This document shows positions 31,359 through 40,426 of a stretch of DNA of 64,000 nt, piece by piece (within the stretch, counting starts at the first letter, position 1; each line of letters opens with the position of its first letter). A model generated the notes under the pieces. That model did not search any database, was not told the DNA's origin, and saw only the letters and a program-made list of their open reading frames with translations. Location of the stretch: assembly GCA_002077045.2 (NCBI GenBank), contig KZ111156.1, positions 431,444-495,443 of the forward strand, in the 5' to 3' direction. The stretch comes from Rachicladosporium sp. CCFEE 5018. Lineage: Eukaryota; Ascomycota; Dothideomycetes; Cladosporiales; Cladosporiaceae. The translations under genes and the position numbers were made by a program.

Positions 31359-33176
31359 CTATACCAGCACACCTCTTGCCACCCAGCCATCCCTCCCCCT
31401 CCAAGCCCATCCCCACAACCCACAAGCAACCCACACACTCCCCGCCATAGACCAAAACGTAACCCCATAACACCCCACCCCGTGACACAGCTCCCCTCCA
31501 GCTTCCGCACCCCTCTGATACACCCCACTATACGCCAAACCCCACACAGTCGCGCCCGCCGCAGGCACCGTAGCCACAATCCCCCAATTCGTGCCGAAGT
31601 TCTCCACGCCCCAGACGACGCTTATGATTATTGGCACGAGGCTGAAAGTTGCGCCGTAGCCGGATCCTATCAGAGCAGAGACGGCCCAGAAGCGGGAGGC
31701 GTGAGATTGGATTAGACCGCTGGCGAGGAGGATCTGGCCGAGGGAGCAAAGGAGGGCGAAGGTTAGGAGGAAGGTCATGCGGGAGAGTTCGAGTTTGCGG
31801 GGAGGTGAGGAAGTGAGCGGTGGAAGGGAGGCCATGGAGTTTTCGAGGCTGTGGGGACCGCGGCGGTGTTGATGTGGTGGCGCGGTGGGTGCGAGGAGGT
31901 CAGTGAGGGTGCCTGTTAGTATGCGAGCTAGAGTCGAGGTTATGGCGACGATGGAGACATGCGTGGCTGCTGATGTCGGGTTGCCGCCTGCTGGCAGCGT
32001 GTCCGGCGTGTATAGTGTGTCTATGATGGTGCCAAGGTTGTTGATAAAAGCTTCGCCCGGGCCGGTGACGAGGAAGAAGCCTGCTGCTAGCCACCACATT
32101 GTGTGATCACCAAGGAAGCGGCGTGTCTCTTCGTTGAGCAGCCATGTCTTCTTCTTGTACTGCTCGTCTGCTGCTTGTGCGGCATGCTCGGAAGCCTTGC
32201 GATTAAGTGACTCGATTGAGGTCGTACTAAGACGTCGATCGCGTGGTAAAGTGCCGTATGTATCTTGGATGGCTCGATGAAAGAACTCGCTTTCGGTCAA
32301 GAGTCCACTCCGTTCGAGCTCATCGATGGCCTCGTCAATCAGCTCTTCCTCGTCTACTATCCGCAGCGCAAATGCTCCAACCACTCCCACACCCACGAAT
32401 AGCCCTCCAAGAAACAGGAAGAACCGGTACACATCCACATCACCCTTGCCTCCGTCCGGCAAAGGCTCATACAATAGATTACTCCCAATCTGACTCTGCC
32501 ACATGCCGCTCAAACCAAACGCCGCAATCGGTATAGCCAACGCAATGCCCTTATACTTCCCTCTCCCAAAGTTCTTCGCACAAGTCGTCACCGCAGACAA
32601 ATACATGCAGCTCGTCGCCATGCCAATCGGAATAAATGCTAATACCATGACCGCATACGGCCAGCCATCGCCTCCAGCACTTGGAGGCGGGCCAGCTTTG
32701 TACGCGAATGCCGCGAGGAAGTACCCGATGCCAAACAGCCCACCCGCTAGCAATGAAGGTGGCCCAGGTCCATAGCGATCGCACATGAACCCGAACAGCG
32801 GTACGGGCAAGTACATCGCCAGCTCCGCCGTGATGCTGACGCCATTGACCTGCAGCTGGGTGTAATGTAGTCGTTTCTGGAACAGAGGCGCGTAGAGCGA
32901 GTAAGCTGTAATACCTCCTGCGCAGAGGCAGTTGATGATCGCCCATGCGAAGCTGAAGTAGCGCGTCGCTTGTCGTGTCTTCCGCTGGAGGTCTTCATTT
33001 ACGACGCCTTCTGCGATCTGTTCGAAGAAGCTGCCTGCGTAGCTGGGCGCTTGGCTGGTGTCGTCGTTGCCGTTTGCGTGAAGGAGTGGGCGGCCGCCGG
33101 GATGGTAGTCTAGTTTGCCGATGACATTACCGTCGTTGGTGCTGCGGCTCGCTGGTCGGCTGGAGGAGGAGGGCAT
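31359..33176 (-). CDS. MCH1: MCH1-like major facilitator (monocarboxylate-type) transporter
   Basis: Single-exon 605-aa membrane protein of the major facilitator superfamily. The first membrane segments are around YFSFAWAIINCLCAGGITAYSL, and MYLPVPLFGFMCDRYGPG gives the MFS loop 2-3 motif. In total about 12 hydrophobic helices are split by a charged central loop (~280-360). The block FGLSGMWQSQIGS and the late GATFSLVPIIISVVWG are characteristic of the MCH1/nodulin-like group. Yeast Mch1p lies in the vacuolar membrane, and despite the name it has not been shown to carry monocarboxylates, so the substrate is unknown. The N-terminal ~65 residues are polar and probably cytosolic. It is divergent from the SHE4 gene. 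Confidence 0.88.
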   Translation of the reverse strand: MPSSSSRPASRSTNDGNVIGKLDYHPGGRPLLHANGNDDTSQAPSYAGSFFEQIAEGVVNEDLQRKTRQATRYFSFAWAIINCLCAGGITAYSLYAPLFQKRLHYTQLQVNGVSITAELAMYLPVPLFGFMCDRYGPGPPSLLAGGLFGIGYFLAAFAYKAGPPPSAGGDGWPYAVMVLAFIPIGMATSCMYLSAVTTCAKNFGRGKYKGIALAIPIAAFGLSGMWQSQIGSNLLYEPLPDGGKGDVDVYRFFLFLGGLFVGVGVVGAFALRIVDEEELIDEAIDELERSGLLTESEFFHRAIQDTYGTLPRDRRLSTTSIESLNRKASEHAAQAADEQYKKKTWLLNEETRRFLGDHTMWWLAAGFFLVTGPGEAFINNLGTIIDTLYTPDTLPAGGNPTSAATHVSIVAITSTLARILTGTLTDLLAPTAPPHQHRRGPHSLENSMASLPPLTSSPPRKLELSRMTFLLTFALLCSLGQILLASGLIQSHASRFWAVSALIGSGYGATFSLVPIIISVVWGVENFGTNWGIVATVPAAGATVWGLAYSGVYQRGAEAGGELCHGVGCYGVTFWSMAGSVWVACGLWGWAWRGRDGWVARGVLV

Positions 33177-33497
33177 GGTGGAGGTCGGGCTGAGGAGGGA
33201 ATGATGGAAGACTCGTTCGCTATGCTGAGGTCATGACCATTGTGTATTCAGGGCTTGCATGACATGCTCAATAACCTGTTCAACGGAACTGATTGATTGT
33301 TCGTCTGGGTGAGAAGGTCGACTTAGTCCGGGAATATTAGCACGATATGGAATGCAGGTCATGGTTGCGTGTCGAGATGGTTCACCGTAGATGACGTGCC
33401 ACGCTAGCCGAGAATAGCAACTTGGTAGAGCTTCTCGAGTATCGGCGATCTTCCTTCCCCGACCAACGCCCCCAGACAGACGAAAGGATGTGCCGCC
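33177..33497. promoter_or_regulatory. Divergent promoter region MCH1 / SHE4
   Basis: 321 bp between two divergent start codons. It must drive both genes. No specific factor site recognised. Confidence 0.45.
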
Positions 33498-35933
33498 ATG
33501 ACCTCGTCAGCGTCGTCCGATCGAGTCGCATCTTTGCTCGCAACGGCGAATGAGCGCAGACAGGCTGGCGATGTCGAGCATGCCGTGAAAGCGCTGCGCG
33601 AAGCATCGCACACTGAACCTGGCAATGCGGACGTACAGGCAGCATTGAAGTCGATACAGGCGGGAGATGAAGGACGATATGCTGAGGATTGTTTACGAAG
33701 CTACCTCACTGGCAGTGGAGAGATCACAGAGCAACAAGCTCTGCATTCCCTCCATCCACAAAAGTTGACACCAGCACAAGCGACAAGTCTCTTGGACAAG
33801 CTACTCAGCTCGACTGGACAGGTCGCTTCGATTGACGCGTTACTGGCAGCTCTCATCAACGGTAGCAGCGATGCTAGGAGTTCTGTAGCGATTCGCATAG
33901 CCCAGCATGCTACGGAAGTCTACGAGGCCTGCTTCGATGCTGGTGAGGATGCCTTCAATGCGTTCGCGTCGGTACCGCTCGACTCTGCAACATGGAGCGC
34001 GCAAGCTCTGCAGGCAGCTGCGCAGCAAGATGTCTTTCGACTCGACATCGCCAAGCTCATGGAGCCGGGAGTCACCCGCGCCGATCTGCCAATGAAGGCC
34101 ATTGCTCGTCAGCTCAGTGTAGCACCTGATGCTGTCAAGTCCCTGGTCAACGAAGACGCTTTCGATGCAATTCTATCGTCTCTCGATATCCGCCTTGCAC
34201 AAAGTCTCCGCAGTCAGGCGATGCTGGCTGCCTCCAAGGCACTCGAGGTGACAGGTGAGCCTGGAGAAGGCCTCTTTGCCAACTTCATCGCTACCAAGGT
34301 ATCGAAAGGCACCAATGACCATCTCATCGTAGCTTTCTCAGCAGCCTCTGCGATGTTCCCTGTCATTCCAGCTGTTGCAGCACGACTCTTCATGACGGAC
34401 GGCTTTGTTCAGCAGCTTGTGCCAAACCTCGAAAGGAACTCTGAAACAGCTGCTGCCGGGAAGCGCAAGAGTCACAAGCTGGAGCAAGCTGCCCTGGAAC
34501 TTCTGAGCGCTGCGTGTGTCGACAAGCCATGTCGCGAGGCTGTGCAGCGCTACTGTACGCACTGGCTGAGAGCACTTACTGAGGAACGCGAAGGCGTACA
34601 CCAGGCTCTGGCTGCGCTGGTACTCGCGAAGGTCGAGGGTGGGAGCTCAGAAGATACTATCACTACGAAGCTGTCAGGGCTCGCAGTGAGCGGCAGTGGT
34701 GCCAGCGATCAAGCAATTGAAGGGCTGGCCTATACATCGCTACAACCGGCGGTCAAGGAACAGATCGCTGACAACAGCAAGCTATTGCGAGGTCTAGGCA
34801 AGTCGTTGAGCGAAAGGCCAAGTGCGGCGTTCGGGTGCCTCACAATTTTCGCCAACGTCTCTACATACAGGCCAGCGCAGTCCGAAGAGCAGAGCAAGGT
34901 TGCACAATTGAAAGCGTACGCCAATCAGACGAAGCTGCCGCCTGCAGATCCCTTGGACGACGACGCAGCTGTGACTGCACGGTGCAAGAAGCTACTTGAT
35001 GCAGATTTTGTCCAAGCTATTGCTGCCATCTTCCGCAAGCCGACATCACCAGCAATTACAGCACTCGTCGTCCAGATCTTACTGTCCCTCGCGAAAGAGC
35101 AGGAACACCGCCCGAAGCTCGTTCAGCAAGGTGCCGTCAAGCTCCTCCTGCAGATCCGCGACCGTCTGGCCAAATCCGCGCAGCCGAGTCCCGACACCGA
35201 CTCCACCGAATACTCTGCCTCCCATGCTCTAGCCCGCCTCCTCATCTCCGTCAATCCCTCACACGTCTTCTCAACCTCGATCCCCGTAACGTCTGCGGTC
35301 AGTGCCGTGATTCCACTCCTTGCGACTGATCCCAACGCCACCGAACGCAACCTGCTTCCGACTTTCGAAGCCCTCTTAGCCCTCACGAACTTAGCCAGCA
35401 TGCCAGATTCCTCTCCACGCGATATGCTCCTTCGTGTCGCTTGGACCACGATCGAAGACCAGCTGCTCCTCTCCAGCAACAACATGATCCAGCGTGCCAG
35501 CGTCGAGCTCGTGTGCAATCTCATGAACTCTCCAGCCGGCGTGGCGAAGTTCGCAGATGGCTCAGGGAAAGCGAAGAACCGACTACATATTCTCCTCGCG
35601 CTCGCGGATGCGGAGGATCTGGCTACTAGACGGGCTGCGGGCGGAGCGCTGGCAATGTTGACGGAGTGGGATGCGGCTGTTGAAGCTGTGTTAGAGAGAG
35701 AGAGGGGTGTGGAGATTCTGCTGGGACTGTGCGAATATGAGGATGAGGGATTGAGGCATAGGGGTCTGGTCTGTGTCCTCAATGTCATGAGTGCGCCGGG
35801 GGAGATTGGGGTCAAGGGCGTGGTGAAGGTGAAGAAGGCGGCTGGCAAGGAGATTGTGAAAGGGTCTTTGAAAGGGGTGAAGGAGGCGGAGGTACTGGGC
35901 ATAGGAGTCGAGATCTTGAAGAAGCTAGGGTAA
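33498..35933 (+). CDS. SHE4: UNC-45/CRO1/SHE4 myosin chaperone
   Basis: Single-exon 811-aa protein made almost entirely of short amphipathic helices, as in ARM-repeat proteins. Residues ~1-55 are TPR-like (LATANERRQAGDVEHAVKALREA). The central UNC-45/CRO1/SHE4 domain follows, with family blocks such as KRKSHKLEQAALELLSAAC and YTSLQPAVKEQI. The C-terminal UCS region (~450-811) includes RASVELVCNLMNSP and LRHRGLVCVLNVMSAPGE. The UCS domain binds myosin motor domains and is needed for class I, II and V myosin folding, actin organisation, endocytosis and polar growth. The length agrees with fungal She4-like proteins. The start ATG lies in GCCATGACC, and no earlier in-frame ATG fits. No introns seen. 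Confidence 0.92.
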   Translation: MTSSASSDRVASLLATANERRQAGDVEHAVKALREASHTEPGNADVQAALKSIQAGDEGRYAEDCLRSYLTGSGEITEQQALHSLHPQKLTPAQATSLLDKLLSSTGQVASIDALLAALINGSSDARSSVAIRIAQHATEVYEACFDAGEDAFNAFASVPLDSATWSAQALQAAAQQDVFRLDIAKLMEPGVTRADLPMKAIARQLSVAPDAVKSLVNEDAFDAILSSLDIRLAQSLRSQAMLAASKALEVTGEPGEGLFANFIATKVSKGTNDHLIVAFSAASAMFPVIPAVAARLFMTDGFVQQLVPNLERNSETAAAGKRKSHKLEQAALELLSAACVDKPCREAVQRYCTHWLRALTEEREGVHQALAALVLAKVEGGSSEDTITTKLSGLAVSGSGASDQAIEGLAYTSLQPAVKEQIADNSKLLRGLGKSLSERPSAAFGCLTIFANVSTYRPAQSEEQSKVAQLKAYANQTKLPPADPLDDDAAVTARCKKLLDADFVQAIAAIFRKPTSPAITALVVQILLSLAKEQEHRPKLVQQGAVKLLLQIRDRLAKSAQPSPDTDSTEYSASHALARLLISVNPSHVFSTSIPVTSAVSAVIPLLATDPNATERNLLPTFEALLALTNLASMPDSSPRDMLLRVAWTTIEDQLLLSSNNMIQRASVELVCNLMNSPAGVAKFADGSGKAKNRLHILLALADAEDLATRRAAGGALAMLTEWDAAVEAVLERERGVEILLGLCEYEDEGLRHRGLVCVLNVMSAPGEIGVKGVVKVKKAAGKEIVKGSLKGVKEAEVLGIGVEILKKLG

Positions 35934-36183
35934 TGAGACCCACATACGCGCAATGGTGAGTGTACGGCACGTAGCAATAGTGATGTGAACATCTCGCTCA
36001 CCTGAGGCAGGTGCGATGCAAGACTTCATACGGGCCGACATGTGATGATATGACTATGAAATATCACGACTTCAGCGCAAAGTGAGCTGCCCTCACTTCA
36101 CTATTTCCGCAGAAGACACTCTCACATTCATTAAAGTACCCAGCACTGGCGTCAAGTGCAACGTCCGCACCGTACCGCCAGCG

Positions 36184-37669
36184 ATGACCTTCAAGAGGAT
36201 GTCCCTGAGTGACCTTCTTGGTAGCGATGATGAAGGGATGCAGACGAAAGACAAAGTGAGGGGAGTGACCACGGCCACCAAGAACACCACCACTGTGATA
36301 AATGCGCCTTCGACTCCGTTGACCGGGACGAGCAAGCGGAAGGCGACAACGATAACAGCGGTAGAGATGTTTTCCGATGAAGAGACGGACACTGCACTCA
36401 TCACTCCGCCGAAAAGCAAGAAACGCAAGACTGCCAACGCCACCGCGGCTGGAAAATCTGTAGTTCAGACCCCGACGAAAGCAACCCCGACGGCTCAGCC
36501 AACGGCTGCCAAAGCAACCAACGGAGTTCCCAAGGGCACACCCAGCGCTCCGTATGGAAAGAGCTCGAGTCGTGTGGCCGACGAGATCAAAGGCGAAGAC
36601 GGCGACACCTACTTTGCCCAGAAGGATGTCGCACCTATCGCGATCGAACCACAAGCGGACAAGCAGCAGGAACTTTCCGAGACAAATCGCCAAGCTCGAA
36701 AAGACAGTACAGGAGCAAGCGAGCACGATCGCCAAGTTGACGGACGCAAATGCCAAGCTGACAGATGCGAACGCCAAATCGGTGGAGTCAGCGACCAAGC
36801 TAGTCGACTCGAACAGCAAGCTGGTGAGGCGTAACGCCGAGCTCTTGGGGAGGCCAAGCGTTGTCGAAGCCGTGGAGCGGGAGCGTTTGCTAGATCAGCG
36901 GGAGGCGGAGTTGGAGGTGAACGAGAAGGCTGCAGCAGAGCGTTTGGACAGGGAGGGAAAGCAGCTGTGGCGCGAGAGGCAACAAATACGATATTGGGAG
37001 GTGCAATTCCAGGCGCGCGTAGCAAAACATGACAATGCTCCTGTCGTCCAGCGCGAAGCCACGCAGCCTAGCGTCTACGATACACAAGATCTCGACATCT
37101 ACAAGACAGATCGTGTCAGTCAGCTTCCTGCTGACGATCCACTCGCCAAGCAGCTAGTCCGGCTCTGGGAGCGGAAGGTGGCTGCGGTACTGGGCAATAA
37201 GCCTTTCAGCAAGCACGTCAAGATACCCGAAGCTGTGACCCAGAGCTCCTGGAGAAACCACCCCATCGTGCACTGCTTCGGAGAGCTCGACAGAGTATGG
37301 CAGTACCTGGACAACGTCGCCGAGACATGTCAGCACTTAGTGCACGGCAAACATCCACTTCTGCTTTTCGCCGACCAGATGCGCAACTTCCCGGTGGTCG
37401 ATGCCGAGCTGTGGCTCCTAAGGGCCGACAACGTGCTCCAAAAGTTGGCAGAGAGATTCGAGGCTGATGAGATCGAATCGCGGGTCGGATGCATCCCTCA
37501 TGGCCCTTCGACGTCACAGGGGAGACGCCAGCGCCGTTTCCGCGCACTCAAGCGTGAAGAAGCTTTGTCAATACTGGCGGGAGGGGGAGACCCAAGCAAG
37601 AAGTACCGGCTTGCCAAGTTCCAGGCTGAGAACTTCGCCATCCAGGAAGGCTTCGACGAGGTGTTGTGA
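36184..37669 (+). CDS. Hypothetical coiled-coil protein with an internal reading-frame change
   Basis: Not recognised. From ATG 36184 (MTFKRMSLSDLLGSDDEG) a Lys/Thr/Ala-rich frame with nuclear-signal-like KSKKRKT is open to 36834. A second frame, offset by +1, carries a clear heptad coiled coil (AKLTDAN repeated, 36731-36772), then a conserved-looking globular end (SWRNHPIVHCFGELDRVWQYLD) to the stop at 37669. Coding character passes from frame one to frame two near 36680-36700, around QELSE/QIAKLEK. I found no intron of normal length with GT..AG ends that links them well. A weak option is GTGGCC near 36573 to CAAG at 36655. If joined, the product is ~495 aa. An indel, a sequencing error or programmed frameshifting are all possible. 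Confidence 0.6.
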
Positions 37670-38127
37670 GTATGTGAGAGGTTTAGAGAGCATTTGATGC
37701 TCACGATGTGAGGTCGCGCAGGACGCTCAGTATCGGCGGAGGACTTGTTGGGAGCTGCTTGAGTGGCCATGTTTGGGGTCCCCTTGTGATTGAGCGACAA
37801 GCAAATTTTGGCTCAAAGCTGGGGTTTACGTCGAAGATATGCATACACGATGGTCGAGAGCAGCCGTTGTGCTCGACATGATGCCCTTGATGGTAGCGCC
37901 GGCAATTGGAAGAGGTGGACGAAGTGAAGGCAAGGTCATAGTGTTGGTACGATTGTCTTGTGGCAGATCGACGTAGGGTCGATTTGCATATCACTCTGCC
38001 CCTACATCTGATACTGATAGCGACAAAGAAGTAAGCAGTCCGCTACTCATACCTTCTCCGTGTCTTTCGCATCGATTAGGCCATACTCGCTGCCATACTG
38101 TCCGACGTTCACACCCAAGCCTGCCTC
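37670..38127. other. Convergent intergenic region
   Basis: 3' flanks of two orphan genes. Nothing distinct recognised. Confidence 0.4.
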
Positions 38128-39209
38128 TCATTCATCCCAGTAAGGATTCACCCTAGCCAGGTGCCCATTGCTCCACTGCACCACGTGATGCGCAGTCGCC
38201 TCCCCCAGCTGATTGCCCACTGCCGCATCAGCCATCCTTTGCAAAAGTCCATCTCCATCACCGACATCTCTCGCAATCTCCCAAGCTAGCGTCAGCAGCC
38301 AGTCTGGCTGCTCGTTGTAAGTCTTCGCATACCAAGCCTCAAGCTGCACGGCCGTCTCACGGACTTTGCCGATGATGAATTCAGCTGGTATAGACGCGCA
38401 GAGCCCGTGCGATACGAGAGAGAGGTTGAGCTTGATGTCGATAGTCAATTGGCGCTTGGTTGTCACTGCGGTTGCAAGGTCCTGGAATTGTCTGACTGCG
38501 ATCTCGATGAGTCTGCAGCTATCCTCACGGCCATCGTCGGTCTGGTACCAGCAAAAGTTGCGGCTGATGAGGAGAGGCTGAGGAGCAGGATTTGCGGGGA
38601 GGCGTAGGGCGTGGAAGGGACCAACGGCGATTTCGAAGTCGCTACGACGGTAGACGCGGTCGCGGCGAGAGGGTGGGGTGTGTAGGTAGATGTGAATCGG
38701 GGCAATGCGTTGTTGACGTGCGATCCGGTTGAGAAGGTCGACTGTCCCTCGGTCAGTATCGATCACTCGACAGTATCACGCGACCGTGCAAGCTTACCAA
38801 TGCGGCGCACATTTCCCCTCACTGAAGCAATGGGGCCGATCTGGCGCGGCGAGGGCAGCTCAATCCCAATGTTCAGCGAGCGGCACACTGGGATACGCGC
38901 CTTACTACCGTCGAGAAGCGAAGAGGGCTGACCGCATAACACCAATGGAAAGTCGGCCCATGCGCCGCCAGGATGTACGATGATCATACATGAGCGATCC
39001 GTGTAGACTGAATCGTGCACCTCTGCACGCATGGTGGCCGAAATATTGTAGTTCAGCGGAAGCGGCATCTGCTGGACGTCGAGCGCGTAGTCGCCGTCAT
39101 ATCGGAGGCGTATGAAATTCTGCCTGTACGGTGTCATGGCGAGCTGCCAGATCGTGGCACGCAGCTCGATCGGTAGGAGGGCGAGAATTCCCAGCCCTTC
39201 GTCTGGCAT
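38128..39209 (-). CDS. Hypothetical protein with F-box/2EXR-like N-terminus
   Basis: Predicted 341-aa protein in two exons, 39209-38798 and 38741-38128. The 56-nt intron (GTAAGC..ACAG) joins VRRI to VDLLNR. The N-terminal LLPIELRATIWQLAM resembles the leucine-rich helix at the start of F-box and 2EXR families, which are greatly expanded in Dothideomycetes and Leotiomycetes. The rest shows strand/helix patterns such as SCMIIVHPGG and DFEIAVGPFHALRL, but no known catalytic motif. If it is an F-box protein, it would bind SKP1 and recruit substrates; this is weak. The start is the first ATG. Upstream, the frame stays open without ATG for about 50 codons through imperfect repeats. Confidence 0.65.
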
Positions 39210-40426
39210 CGTGGCGATGGAATTGGGTGCGTTGATGACGGTTGTGTTCAATGAATGAATTGCTCTGGATCTAGTGGCGCTGTTGTTGATGAGCCTGGGT
39301 TTAGTGGCGATGTTGTTAATGGGACGAGTGTTGTGTGAAGGATCTGTCGCGCTGTGCAGTAGCACACGAGGTCAACTCTAACGTTGGTAGGGAAGCGACA
39401 AGTGCATGTGACGGGCAGGCGCATGTGACGGGCAGGCGCAGTTGACACAAGTTCGGTCAACGATGGCACAAACCATAATGTCATGTAGTGCCCTCATTCC
39501 TGCACTGATCATTAGCTTTGATTTGCATTAGTGTAAGATTTCCACCTACGGCACAGTCAGGGCGTGGTTCCAGGTCCTAGATGATGCACTTACACTCAAT
39601 ATAGACTGGCCATGCAGCTTCGTTCGTGCAATGTCACATCTTTAATGTCCCAGAGAGTTAGAGCAGTCCATTCCCACGTTGCAAACTGCTACTGATGCCT
39701 GGCGCTGAACACTCGGTGCCACTTAGCTGACCTCGCATTAATCAGAGCATGACTCTAGACGCTCATCTCCATTTCGCCAACCACGGAGCGTATCTCAGTC
39801 AATCTCAGACCTTCCTTAGGCGCCCGGCCAATTGTCAGCTGCATGACTACACTCGCGTGCCTCGCGAGCCACAGCCGCTCTATGCAGATGAAAGACACTG
39901 CGCAATCGTCCGCCCTGTAGCTATGCACCGGAGATTGAACTGCATCTGCCATAGCTTGCTCGTTACTGATACGCCGTTTGGAGGAGACGTTCATGACGAG
40001 ATTTATTGGGTCTTGATGAAAAGAAACAAGTTTGAGTAGACGAAGAAAGTCAGCCTTCTTACAATAATTCTACGTGTCCTGAAAGATCTAATGCCGTCCC
40101 TTGTATGACCAGACTAGGTATTACATCATAAGCAGAAGCCTGACAGCCACCAGATGCGCGCGTATCGTTGGAGGAAAACAAGGTGATAAGTATTATAGGG
40201 CAAGGACGATGATGTGTTGTATTATGTTGCATTCGAATGTTTGTGCTGTAGAGCTCTGAGTGGATGTACAGCGATCGTCTGTGCACTAGGCCAGCACTCA
40301 GGCAACAAAAGTCAACGGCGCGCGGAACGAAGGAATGATATCTGGCCAGGCTGAGGAGTACGTTCGACTAATACTGGCTGGTAGCGTGGAGAGATTACAG
40401 CTGTTGTACAATATCTAGCTAGCATG
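39210..40426. other. 1.2 kb intergenic region with short repeats
   Basis: No credible gene. The part nearest the 38128-39209 gene holds imperfect ~30-nt direct repeats (39265-39330) and a perfect 17-nt tandem repeat (39404-39437). The rest, to 40426, shows nothing recognisable. Confidence 0.4.
39404..39437 (+). repeat. Tandem duplication, 2 x 17 nt
   Basis: Two perfect adjacent copies of a 17-nt unit (GCATGTGACGGGCAGGC) about 200 bp upstream of the start of the minus-strand gene at 39209. A slippage origin is likely. Confidence 0.85.

Noticed and set aside
35123..36001. Long minus-strand Ser-rich open frame opposite SHE4
   Set aside because: It is an antisense shadow of a conserved coding region; composition is low-complexity and no domain is seen.
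36064..36819. 251-codon minus-strand open frame opposite the orphan at 36-37 kb
   Set aside because: Shadow of the plus-strand coding frame; its Cys/Arg/Leu mix matches no family.
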